Shown here: positions 52,901 through 60,999 of the stretch, in pieces
How the letters are laid out: the number at the start of each line of letters is the position of its first letter
How positions within the stretch are numbered: position 1 is the first letter of the stretch
Source of the DNA: Elysia chlorotica
Taxonomy: Eukaryota > Mollusca > Gastropoda > Plakobranchidae
Assembly (NCBI GenBank): GCA_003991915.1
Contig: RQTK01000763.1
Coordinates: 139,944 to 203,943 of the forward strand
DNA: 64,000 nt
Direction: 5' to 3'
Program-made: the position numbers and the translations under genes
The notes under the pieces: generated by a model
The model's input: the letters and a program-made list of their open reading frames with translations, nothing else
Databases searched by the model: none
What the model was told of the DNA's origin: nothing

Positions 52901-55900
52901 CAATGTCCTCTCGCCCAGGCTTGCGTAGTGTTTGACGCTGCCACTGGGGCCTGTGTGAGCAAATCTGGCAATGACGTGTGCTCTTGCGAAAAGCAGAAAT
53001 CGGGCAAGTACCTCATCACCTACATCAAAACAGCCAAGCTAGACGTCAGTGAGAGGGCTCTGTACATGGAGTGGCCTGGCAAACCCATGGTCCAGACAGA
53101 GAAGGTTACTTTTCCGTTGATCCAAGGTAGGTCTACTTTTACTAGCCTTTCGCTTCGCTACATAAAGAATGGAATTAAACCTTAGCGCCTACTTACTCCT
53201 CTTTTACTACATGAATGCATAAAAGGTTGGATGGACCCCTTGCTTTATTCCATAAAGAGTTGGATATATATTATACTAGCTGGGATGCCCGCTTCGCTCA
53301 GGTTTTGGGAGACTGTACTGAAATAAAATGGGGTTTTTTTTGTTTAAAGCTATACTAATAGAGGTAAAGCTTGGGTTTTGGCACAGTGTGCGCAACTAAA
53401 ATGGTAAAACATAGTTGTAGAGATAGAAGTTTAAAGCTTAAAAAAGCTAAACAAATTAAAATGTGATACAAATGGGTGCACTACTTAAAAGGGCATATCA
53501 ATATTATTGATAACTCACGCTTGGATATTTACAGGATTTCTTTGTAGACAACATTTCTTTAAGATACATTTTACACCCTTTTTCGATTATAGTCGACGTA
53601 GGTCCATATGAATTTAAATTGGGTTCGAATGTTTTTAAACCCCGAAAGATCCCCATTCGATAGATCTAGAATTCAGTATTATAACCCGGGCAGAGCCCCG
53701 CACGTGAACATGTTGAAGAAAACGAACTAAAAAAAAATTATGTAGATCTATCGACGAAACAATTTCAATTTCTAAAATCTAATTAATGCTTTATGTGTCA
53801 TCACGAAAAATAAACGAACCAGCCTAAAGCATTCAGGTACCAGTATATCTAAATTTCAAGTTTGTACCTTGAGTAGTTATGGCGGAGAAGGCGATAATAA
53901 TTTCACCAGTTCACAAATATCTAATAAGATATATATGGACCCTTAACCACATCTTTGTTTTATAACTATGATTGGGATTATCCGAATGAAACATTTGTTA
54001 TATAAATAAGAGGTACGTTTGCCTCGTTTTGATAGGTAGGCTATGCCTCTTGTTAGTAAATCGTGAGGTAGGATTCTTTTCCTTTTCATATTTGAGTTAA
54101 GTAGATCTGCCGCTTCTTAAAACTGTGTATAGTATATAAGCATTATGCGTACTTTAAATTACAACTGTTTTGATTGGTGAGAGGTAACTCTAATTCAAAA
54201 ATATTTAAGTTAACCTACAATGTAAGGGGGTGATAAAATCAGGATCAATACTTTCGTTCTAACCTTCGACATGATGTCGCCACCGACATGGTTGAGAGTG
54301 GGGTATTTAAAGTTTCATTTTCTACTCAAGTCTCCTACTCTGATGTCACACACTAACCTCATTGATCAGGAAACATTATTAACTTAGCAGCTTCTCCGAA
54401 GGACAAAACCACTCCAGAAATAAATTATAAAGAAAAACGTTTGAACAAACATTCAGACCAATATTTACGTTTTACTGACGGGTCTAAAGATGAGACCTGT
54501 GCAAATTTTTTCTAATGACAATGATAAAACAAAGAATGTATCTTGTCTTACATTGCAGTTTTCATATTTACATAACATAATTATATGCTTTTTCCCTTCA
54601 TATCTTCGTCTTTTTTTTTCTTCACACCCTTAGTGGCCGGAGCACCCCCGCCAGACGCTGAAGAAAAGGCTGAAGAGGTACAATCAGCAGGAATGTCCAC
54701 AACCCTCAAAATACTGATTGGTGTAGGGATCGCTGCATTGATCATAGCTGTAGGTGGTGCCGTCGCCTATTTTACCATGTTCAGTAAGTATTACACGAAT
54801 CGAGTATAGATCTATGGTTAGTATAGTAGGCATTACACAAACGTAATACAGATCTATTTTTAGTAGGCATTACACAAATCGAGTACAGATCTATGTTTAG
54901 TAAGTATGATAAACATTGAGCACGGTACAGATCTAGTTAGTAGCAATTAAAACAAATAATAGGTCCTATGTTTAGTAAGTAATTCACACATTGAGTACAG
55001 ATCTATGTTTAGTAAGTATTACACAAATCGAGTACATAATTATCTATTTTCAGTTGGCATTACACAAATTGAATACAGGTCTATTTTTAGTAGGCCTTAC
55101 ACAAATTGAATACAGATCTATGTTAAGTAGGTATTACACAAATTGAATACATATCTATTTTTAGTAGGCATTACACAAATTGAAATACAGATCTAATTTT
55201 AGTAGGCATTACACAAATTGAGTACAGATCTATGTTAAGTAAGTATTACACAAATTGAATACAGATCTAGGAAGTAGGCCTATGACACAAATTTAGTAGG
55301 GCATACGGTACAGATCTAGTAAGTAGCAATTAAAAAAATAATAGGTTCTATGTTTAGAAAGTAATTCACACATTGAGTACAGGTCTATGTTTAGTAATAG
55401 TAAATACTATACACATTGAGTACATATCTATGTTTAGTAATAGTAAATACTATACACAATGAGTACAGATCTATGCTTACCAAATAATTACAGAAATTTA
55501 GAACAAGTCTATGTTTATTGATAATTACATTTATTGAATACATAATGTTCTATTATGTTCAGTAAGTATTACAGAAATCGAATACTGGTTGTTAAAAAGG
55601 AATTTTATTCATAGAGTATAAAATGGTCTTTGTTTAGTAAGTATTGCAGAAATCTATAATAGATCTATGCTTAGTATTATTTTCATTAATATTGCAACAG
55701 TTCCATGCTAAGCTAGGTTAAAATAAGTCGTGGATATGCCTAGATCTAAGCGTATGTTAAGTGAAACCTAGTATAATAAAAATTGTGTACGAAAATGATA
55801 ACGTAATATTCGAGAGTAACTGAATGACTGAGAACTCTGAACAAATATAATTAGTTAATTATATACAAAATTTTGCCTTGATAACCATAAGTTTAAAAAG

Positions 55901-58900
55901 AAAAACCGGAAAATGCATATATCAGTTTCCCTGATTAAATAACCCAAAATATGCTTCGGGGCTAACGTTTAGACACTCGATGTAGTTATATACATAATTA
56001 CCTAGATCGACTGTCTTAAGTTTATTTTTATATTGGTGAATCTTTAGTCTAGCGGGATATAAACGCCGATGACAAAAAAATATATATAGACAAGACGAGA
56101 ATTGTCTGAAAATCACGCAAAATCTTTTTTTTTTTTTTGGCAATTCTTTTTGGCATTTAAATCTCCCTATCTCAAAATTGAGGAATGCAGCAAATCATAA
56201 TAATAATATTATTATTATTATTACCTCTTGTACTGTCTGTTATTTAATAAACATTATTTTAAACATGTCTATTACATCTATGGTCTTTGCAAAGCATTGT
56301 AATGAACTGTTTTATACACTGCTCTGGTTTTCGCTATGCATTGTCATAAACAGTTGTAAATATCTCTAATTTTTGCTATGCATTGTCATAATTATGTTAA
56401 AGTTGCTCTGGCTTTTGCTAAACATTGTAATGAATTGTTTTATACACTGTTCTGGCTTTTGCTAAGCATTGTCATAAACACTTGTAAATTTCTCTGGGTT
56501 TTGCTAAGCATTGTCATAAACGCTTGTAAATATCTCTGATTTTTGCTAAGCATTGTCATAAACACTTGCGAAAGTTCTCTGGTTTTTGCTAAGCATTGTC
56601 ATAAACACTTGAAAAGTTCTCTTGGTTTTTGCTTATGCATTGTAATGAATACTAGAAATATCACTCTGATGCTTTTCTATTCTTTTTTTCTGTTTCGTCT
56701 TTACAAAGAATGTATCTTGTCTTACATTGCAGTTTTCATATTTACATAACATAATTATATGCTTTTTCCCTTCATATCTTCGTCTTTTTTTTTCTTCACA
56801 CCCTTAGTGGCCGGAGCACCCCCGCCAGACGCTGAAGAAAAGGCTGAAGAGGTACAATCAGCAGGAATGTCCACAACCCTCAAAATACTGATTGGCGTAG
56901 GGATTGCTGCATTGATCATAGCTGTAGGTGGTGCCGTCGCCTATTTTACCATGTTTAGTAAGTATTACACGAATCGAGTATAGGTTTATGTTTAGTAGGC
57001 ATTACACACATTTAATACAGATTTATTTTTAGTAGGCATTACACAAATCGAGTACAGATCTATGTTTAGTAAGTATGATAAAAATTGAGTACGGTACAGA
57101 TCTACTTAGTAGCAATTAAAAAAATTAATAGGTCCTATATTTAGTAAGTAATTCACACATTGAGTACAAGGTCTATATTTAGTTATAGTAAATACTATAC
57201 ACATTGAGTACATATCTATGTGTAGTAAGTATTACACAAATTGAATACAGATCTATGTTTAGTAGGTATTACACAAATTGAGTACAGATCTATGTTTAGT
57301 AAGTATTACACAAATTGAGTACAGATCTATTTTTAGTAGGTATTACACAAATTGAAATACAGATCTATTTTTAGTAGGCATTACACAAATGGAGTAGAGA
57401 TCTATGTTTAGTAAGATTACACAAATACAATCTATGAATTTAGTACAGATCTATGTATAGTAAATTACACAAATTGAGTACAATCTATGTTTAGTAAGTA
57501 TTAACAAATTGAGTACGGTACAGATCTACTTAGTAGCAATTAAAAAAATTAATAGGTCCTATATTTAGTAAGTAATTCACACATTGAGTACAAGGTCTAT
57601 ATTTAGTTATAGTAAATACTATACACATTGAGTACATGTCTATGTTTAGTAATAGTAAATACTATACACATTGAGTACATATCTATGTTTAGTAATAGTA
57701 GGCTACATACTATACACAATGAGTACATATCTATGTTTAGTAATAGTACATACTATACACAATGAGTACAGATCTATGTTTACCAAAAATAATTACAGAA
57801 ATCGAGAACAGGTCTATGTTTATTGAAAATTACATTTATTGAATGTATAATGATCTATTATGTTCAGTAAGTATTACAGAAATCGAATACTGGTTGTTAA
57901 AAAGTAATTATATTCATAGAGTATATAATGGTTTTTGTTAAGTAAGTATTGCTCAAATCTAGAATAGATATATGCTTAGTATTATTTTCATTCATATTTC
58001 AACAGTTCCATGCTAAGCTTAAATAAGTTTAAATAAGTCGTGGATATGCTTAGATCTAAGCGTATGTGAAGTGAAACCTAGTATAATATAAATTGTGTAC
58101 GAAAATGATAATGTAATATTCGAGAGAAACTGAATGACAGATAACTCTGAACAAAATTAATGTATTAGTTAATTATTTAGAAGGTTTTGCCTTGATAACC
58201 ATAAGTTTAAAAAAACGGAAAAATGCATATATCAGTTTCTCTGATTAAATAACCCAAAATATGTTTTTGGACTAAGTTTTGACACTCTATATAGTTACAT
58301 ACATAATTACCTAGATCAACTTCTTAAGTTTATTTTTATATTGGTGAATCTTTAGTCTAGCGGGATATAAACGCCGATGACAAAAAGTATACATAGACAA
58401 GACGAGAATTGTCTGAAAATCACGCAAAATCTATTTTTGGCAATTCTTTTGGCATTTAAATCTCCCTTATTTAAAATTGAGAAACGCAGCAAATCATAAT
58501 AATAATTATTGTCTCTTGTACTGTCTGTTATTTAATAAACATTGTTTTAAAAATTTCTATAACATCTCTGGTCTTTGCTAAGGACTGTAATGAACTGTTT
58601 TATAGACTGTTCTGGCTTTTGCTAAGCATTTTCATAAACATATGCTAAAGTTGCTCTGGTTTTTGCTAAGCATTGTAATGAACTGTTTTATACACTGTTC
58701 TGGCTTTTGCTAAGCATTGTCATAAACACTTGTAAAATTCTCTGGTTTTTGCTAAGCATTGTCATAAACACTTGTAAAGTTCTCTGGTTTTTGCTAAGCA
58801 TTGTCATAAACACATGAAAGTTCTCTGGTTTTTGCTAAGCATTTTCATGAACACTAGAAATATCGCTCTGATGCTTTTCTATTCTTTTTTTTCTGTTTCG

Positions 58901-59854
58901 TCTTTAGGTGGCACCGGGTAAGTACAAGAATTAAAATGTTTCTAAAGCTAAGGTTTATCTTTTATAGCTGTTAAGGAAATGAAAGTCTCAAACACTGTAA
59001 TAGTATACTCGCTCCCACTTCTGGGGGTTGCCCTGGGGTAGAACATCGACTTCCGATGCAAAAGGTCCGGGTTCGAGCCCTGGCGATTTCGCTCCCTACT
59101 GGTTGGGTCGGTGTCAGTATAATGTGACTGGCTGTCTCGTGTGTGGCAGCACATAAAATTGCCAGACGTCCACAATATAGCCTATATAATGCTTATGTTG
59201 GACGTTAAATCCAACTCAACTCAACCTCTTTTAATGCATGATCATTTTCAAGTCCGTGATGTTGTGGGCCTATTGAATACTTTCACTTAATCAATGCATC
59301 GGTATGAGGAGTCATTCTAATCCATGGGTTATCATTGATTTCTATATACAACTTCATTCTACTCCAGTAGTTATCATCTATGAATCATTAATGTGAATTA
59401 TCCACTTAATATGTTCATTTATTTTTTTTAAGGTGCAGAGAGCAAATTTATGCTAAACTCGTGCGCAAAACACTAATTTTATTTAAAAGGATATGTTGTA
59501 TTCTCGGTTGAACGACGACATATTATAGTTTAACTCAAACAAGTCAAATAGTGCACATATGAGCGGTAGACATTTATTGACAGATAAAAAGCTGATGATT
59601 TCAAATCTGGAAAGAAAATTTTATTTGTATTGGTTCAAAAGAATGAATTTTGGGAAAACGCTATAAAAATTGCATTTTCTGTAGTAATACTGTCAAAATC
59701 TCTGCGACTCCATTGAATTAATAGTAACCAAGCTACCAGCTTTAACCTATATGGATAATTGGATAAATCAGAGAAACTATAATTATTAATACGTGTTATG
59801 TCTTTTTCATACGTTTTTCTCTATTTCACCAGAAACCAGGTTGAGGCTGCCTAA
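42481..59854 (+). CDS. Unrecognised type I membrane protein with two related ectodomains
   Basis: I do not recognise this gene. A phase-consistent path is 42481-42674, 45949-46156, (47565-47573), 51464-51646, 52896-53126, 54634-54783 and/or 56808-56957, 58908-58917, 59833-59854. Two ectodomains of about 130 residues each use two exons. The first exon of each has a beta-strand-like core (YLVQGMDYASFTYKVTG and YLVADQDTVTFKFELSG). The second has CPxxQ, then CSC, then an xxxEWxGxP strand. The pattern suggests an Ig-like or similar beta-sandwich receptor, by inference. A proline/acid-rich stalk and one membrane helix with small-residue motifs lead to a tail of about ten residues ending NQVEAA. The exon with the signal peptide was not found; it should lie left of 42481 and end in phase 1. 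A 641-base gap lies in the second intron. Function is unknown. Confidence 0.65.
43375..43640 (+). mobile_element. SINE, full-length but diverged
   Basis: A forward copy: head CAAGTGGTAGAGCTTTGGTA, B-box-like GCGGTTCACATCTC, ACTGGTTGGGACAAGTCAGT, GTGTGTCAGCACATAAAAG, TTCAGACGTCCGTCTCGGGG, and GACGTTAGACTTTAAAC. A TATC microsatellite follows at about 43660-43690. Confidence 0.8.
44494..44700 (+). mobile_element. Fragment of a non-LTR element: RNase H piece and 3' tail
   Basis: The + frame reads CGHCLIFTDGSQDHNSSAGV then a short run to a stop. FTDGS is the active-site strand of the RNase H domain of some non-LTR elements. Directly after it come TGTAAAGCGCTTTGAGGCC, CCGCTATAAAAATG and an (ATT)n tail, so most of the domain has been deleted. 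Confidence 0.75.
45440..45640 (+). mobile_element. Very diverged SINE-like segment
   Basis: It has GTCTCCGGTTCGCTTCC (B-box-like), then GAGTTGGTGTTAGTATGATATGACTGG and a decayed core, in the order of the local SINE. Identity is low. Confidence 0.4.
45755..45843 (+). pseudogene. Duplicated splice acceptor and exon start upstream of the true exon
   Basis: The 3' end of the intron and first bases of exon 45949-46156 occur twice. AAACCTGTTTCTTGTGTAG then GGCTGTCCGGTGTTTCA (acceptor AG at 45815-45816) closely matches the true site CATCCTGTTTCGCGTTTAG then GGCTGTCCAGTGTTTCA (AG at 45947-45948). The copy soon loses similarity. It could act as a decoy or alternative acceptor. Confidence 0.75.
45949..46156 (+). 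CDS. Ectodomain 1, second exon
   Basis: Encodes GCPVFQDLTNLCVESKKPWT, CSCVTGEDDDLTFGFNMTVT, KNMSGQPVWVEWRGPPVKKG and REYVLPEIR. It has four cysteines and two possible N-glycosylation sites (NMT, NMS). Starts at phase 0 after GCGTTTAG and ends AGAG|GTATGT, phase 1. Exon 52896-53126 is its counterpart in domain 2. Confidence 0.8.
46208..46269. repeat. (CT)n microsatellite at the left edge of the gap
   Basis: A CT run about 50 bases past the donor of the preceding exon, cut off by Ns. Confidence 0.95.
46270..46910. other. Assembly gap (641 Ns)
   Basis: A run of Ns between unlike microsatellites: (CT)n on the left, (GTA)n then (GGA)n on the right. Sequence, and possibly repeats or a small exon, is missing here. 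The true size may differ. Confidence 1.
46911..47020. repeat. (GTA)n followed by (GGA)n
   Basis: A pure GTA run to about 46988 changes into GGA units. It forms the right edge of the gap. Confidence 0.97.
47565..47573 (+). CDS. Candidate 9-nt microexon
   Basis: A strong acceptor (TTTTTTTTTTCTTATTGCAT then TTCAG) is followed by only nine bases, CCGCATGCC, and then GTGAGT. Phase is 1 on both sides, so inclusion would add three residues (AAC then P at the join) and skipping keeps frame. The site quality is the main evidence; it may be unused. Confidence 0.4.
47690..48365 (+). repeat. ~28-bp minisatellite, about 24 copies
   Basis: Units on the pattern AAATGTTCACACACCCTTTT then CTACAACA are arrayed in tandem, 27-29 bases each. 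Degenerate relatives continue to about 48630. Stop codons are absent from the unit in all plus frames, so long open frames arise as artefacts. It lies in the intron between domains 1 and 2. Confidence 0.95.
48640..50290. other. AT-rich intron, no exon seen
   Basis: Unique AT-rich sequence without recognisable exons or SINEs. A short run of ACTC repeats lies near 49420. Confidence 0.5.
50300..50890. repeat. ~30-bp degenerate minisatellite
   Basis: Units resembling CCTCCAAATCTTGCCAACAT then ACCACTTTTA repeat in tandem. Because the unit is often a multiple of three, the minus strand stays open and reads repeats of MLARFGGKGG and MLSGFSDKSG. This is probably non-coding, being inside the intron of a plus-strand gene. 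Confidence 0.85.
51464..51646 (+). CDS. Ectodomain 2, first exon
   Basis: Begins after AACTGTCCTCAG with two bases of a split codon and reads TIKTVEVKTSGDKSLGYLVA, DQDTVTFKFELSGNNSFHTL, TGDTAPIIKYTTIKGDTETA. I end it at GGCAA|GTAGAA (phase 1) because the next exon needs that phase. A nearby ACG|GCAAGT site would leave phase 0 and break the frame. Confidence 0.75.
51845..51985 (+). mobile_element. SINE, diverged middle and core
   Basis: CACGCTGGTTGTATCGGTGT, CAGTATTATGTGACC, CCGGCCTGTTTCTGTATGGC and AGCACGATAAAA follow the family order. The head is replaced by poly-T/poly-G. Confidence 0.7.
52637..52868 (-). mobile_element. SINE inserted at an intron branch point
   Basis: A nearly full reverse copy, from the (TTGG)n and GTTTTTAACGTCCAACATC tail to the tRNA-like head (GGTCCCGAGTTCGAATCC on the minus strand, a good B-box). 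It is flanked by a 12-base target duplication, ATACTAACATGC, at 52625-52636 and 52869-52880. Low divergence suggests a recent insertion. Confidence 0.93.
52870..52876 (+). promoter_or_regulatory. Branch-point consensus TACTAAC
   Basis: TACTAAC lies 19 bases before the last base of the acceptor (TTGTAG) of exon 52896-53126. An identical copy is on the far side of the SINE at 52626-52632. Confidence 0.7.
52896..53126 (+). CDS. Ectodomain 2, second exon
   Basis: Encodes EQCPLAQACVVFDAATGACV, SKSGNDVCSCEKQKSGKYLI, TYIKTAKLDVSERALYMEWP and GKPMVQTEKVTFPLIQ. It shares CPxxQ, CSC and MEWPGKP with domain 1 (VEWRGPP). It has five cysteines. Starts at phase 1 after TTGTAG and ends CAAG|GTAGGT, phase 1. 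Confidence 0.82.
53190..54400. other. AT-rich intron, no exon seen
   Basis: Nothing coding is recognised between domain 2 and the non-LTR fragment at 54411. Confidence 0.5.
54411..54515 (+). mobile_element. RNase H fragment of a non-LTR retrotransposon
   Basis: The + frame reads SDQYLRFTDGSKDETCANFF then stop. FTDGS is the RNase H active-site strand, as in the fragment at 44.5 kb. Its end lies 14 bases before the left edge of the 2.2-kb tandem duplication. Confidence 0.7.
54634..54783 (+). CDS. Stalk and transmembrane exon, copy 1
   Basis: Begins after a long T tract and CACACCCTTAG and ends TTCA|GTAAGT. It is 150 bases, phase 1 at both ends. It encodes AGAPPPDAEEKAEEVQSAGM, STTLK, then the membrane helix ILIGVGIAALIIAVGGAVAY and FTMF. 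The helix has G/A-rich small-residue spacing, common in helix pairing. Being a multiple of three, it can be included alone or together with copy 2 without breaking frame. Confidence 0.85.
54784..55480 (+). repeat. Minisatellite built from the exon's splice donor, copy 1
   Basis: Degenerate units of about 37 bases, of the form ATGTTTAGTAAGTATTACAC then AAATTGAGTACAGATCT, start at the donor itself. The exon end plus donor (ATGTTCA|GTAAGTATTACAC) is the first unit. Several units keep GTAAGT; others have GTAGGC or GTAGGT. Confidence 0.9.
56240..56660 (+). repeat. ~42-bp minisatellite, copy 1
   Basis: Units on the pattern TCTCTGGTTTTTGCTAAGCA then TTGTCATAAACACTTGTAAAG repeat about nine times. 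Confidence 0.9.
56808..56957 (+). CDS. Stalk and transmembrane exon, copy 2
   Basis: It has the same length, phases, splice sites and encoded protein as 54634-54783. The three differences are silent: GGT to GGC, ATC to ATT, TTC to TTT. If both copies were joined, the split codon would become ATG (methionine) and the protein would cross the membrane twice. Confidence 0.85.
56958..57785 (+). repeat. Minisatellite built from the exon's splice donor, copy 2
   Basis: The same ~37-base unit as in copy 1, with more units and its own internal duplications (GTACGGTACAGATCTACTTA appears twice, near 57090 and 57510). Confidence 0.9.
58540..58860 (+). repeat. ~42-bp minisatellite, copy 2
   Basis: The same TTTTTGCTAAGCATTGTCAT unit as at 56240-56660, with fewer copies. 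It ends shortly before the acceptor of the 10-nt microexon. Confidence 0.9.
58908..58917 (+). CDS. Candidate 10-nt microexon (cytoplasmic tail)
   Basis: After TTCTGTTTCGTCTTTAG come the ten bases GTGGCACCGG and then a perfect GTAAGT. Phase 1 on entry gives SGT plus two bases (phase 2). The acceptor was lost in copy 1 of the duplication, where the same place reads CTTTACAAAG. If the donor were not used, the frame would read GGG TAA and stop at once, giving a four-residue tail. Confidence 0.5.
59025..59225 (+). mobile_element. SINE, nearly full-length
   Basis: A forward copy: GGGGTAGAACATCGACTTCC, B-box GGGTTCGAGCCCTGG, CTCCCTACTGGTTGGGTCGG, TCGTGTGTGGCAGCACATAA, a short deletion after GACGTC, then a GGACGTTAAATCCAACTCAA tail. 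It lies in the last intron proposed for the membrane-protein gene. Confidence 0.92.
59833..59854 (+). CDS. Candidate last coding exon
   Basis: After TTTTTCTCTATTTCACCAG the frame (phase 2 entry) reads GNQVEAA and TAA, giving the tail SGTGNQVEAA. The acceptor is strong and the phase fits the microexon. A competing acceptor at 59431-59432 (TTTTTTTAAG) would give a different tail of about 26 residues. Confidence 0.45.
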
Positions 59855-60194
59855 GGAGAAGATGGTTTGGCTTACAACAATGTGGTCTAAGAAAGATAAA
59901 AAGAGATAAAGAGACAAAGAGTGAGAGATAAAAAGAGAGAGAGAGAGAAGAGAAGAGAAGAACAAGAAAAAGAAGAAGAAAAGACAACGTTTTGTGGAGT
60001 AAAGTATAACTGTTGGATAATAATTCATCAAAAACTATTTCATTTTTTAAATATTTAGATCATAAAACATTTATACATGAAAAACAGAAGACTTGAATAT
60101 GATATAGTTTTATAAAAATGATTGAATTTTGTATACAAACGGCGATAACACGTGACATAATTTCACCCCTTAAGCGTGTGTTTTTTGATCGCTC

Positions 60195-60275
60195 ATTGGC
60201 TCCGTAAGTTTAGGAAAGAGTTCTGAATGGACGCTGGTACAGATTACTCGTCTTGGTTTTCGTTATGGGCCCAGT
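60195..60275 (-). repeat. Dispersed copy of the CCAAT-containing repeat
   Basis: The reverse complement reads GGGCCCATAACGAAAACCAAGACG, CCAGCGTCCATTCAGAACTC, and ACGGAGCCAATGAGCGATC, in the same order as at 1905-2100 and 16685-16800. Confidence 0.7.
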
Positions 60276-60879
60276 TAACGCAACGCCTGTACTATTGTGA
60301 CTATCATTATCAAGACGCTACGTTTGCAGTCTGTCTGAGTTATTGTCTAGTTGCGCGCGTTGCATTAAACCAACAAGCAAATCCAAACCAGTCTGACCGC
60401 TCCGTCTAGCCATAGTGGAGCTCAAGAACCAACGAGAAAACCTAACGGAGAGTTCAGATCCTGAACGTTTCTATTGTCATCCGAACGTTCTGACCACCCA
60501 ACCAACTCCATTTTTGTTGGATCTAGATTGAGATGTAAGAAAAAAAATTGTCTGACGTGTGAAGTTGGCCAGTTGAAAAGAAATAGGATGAGGATGGTGT
60601 GATAGCGTACCTGATGTTGTTGACGATATGACCACTTGAAATCTTGTTGTTTTTTTTCTTAATTGAACCCACAATATATTCACTGCATGAGAAGATATAT
60701 TGTGATAGAAGACATCTCAACGCCTTGATTTAATTTGGCGTGTACTTACATATTTCATTTTTTAATCTAATTCTTTTTGTGTGTTTCCAATATACATTAA
60801 TTCATTATCCTATGATTTTTTTCCGTTTTAGTCAATGTTTTTATCTTCATCTTGTCTAAGTTTACTTTGATTTTTAACG

Positions 60880-60975
60880 ATTTTGTACATATTCTATAGT
60901 GCCATCTCACACATAGATTGCATTTAACGATTTTGTACATAATATATAGTGCCATCTCACAGTGTCATATACATT
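60880..60975. repeat. ~50-bp tandem duplication
   Basis: TTAACGATTTTGTACATA followed by TATAGTGCCATCTCACA occurs twice in direct order, about 49 bases apart. Confidence 0.85.
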
Positions 60976-60999
60976 GCATTTGTCATTTCTTTGCCCTCG

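Larger units (their letters stand above)
54529..58907 (+). repeat. ~2.2-kb tandem duplication carrying the transmembrane exon
   Basis: Copy 1 is about 54529-56702, copy 2 about 56703-58907. Both run from CAAAGAATGTATCTTGTC through the transmembrane exon, a donor-like minisatellite, shared unique sequence (for example TCTAGCGGGATATAAACGCC), a second minisatellite, and TTCTGTTTCGTCTTTA. The ~100 bases before each exon look identical, and the exons differ at three bases. The downstream arrays differ by many substitutions and indels. Confidence 0.95.

Noticed and set aside
54784..55480. CRISPR-like regularly spaced repeats
   Set aside because: Contiguous degenerate units without unique spacers, in a eukaryotic intron.
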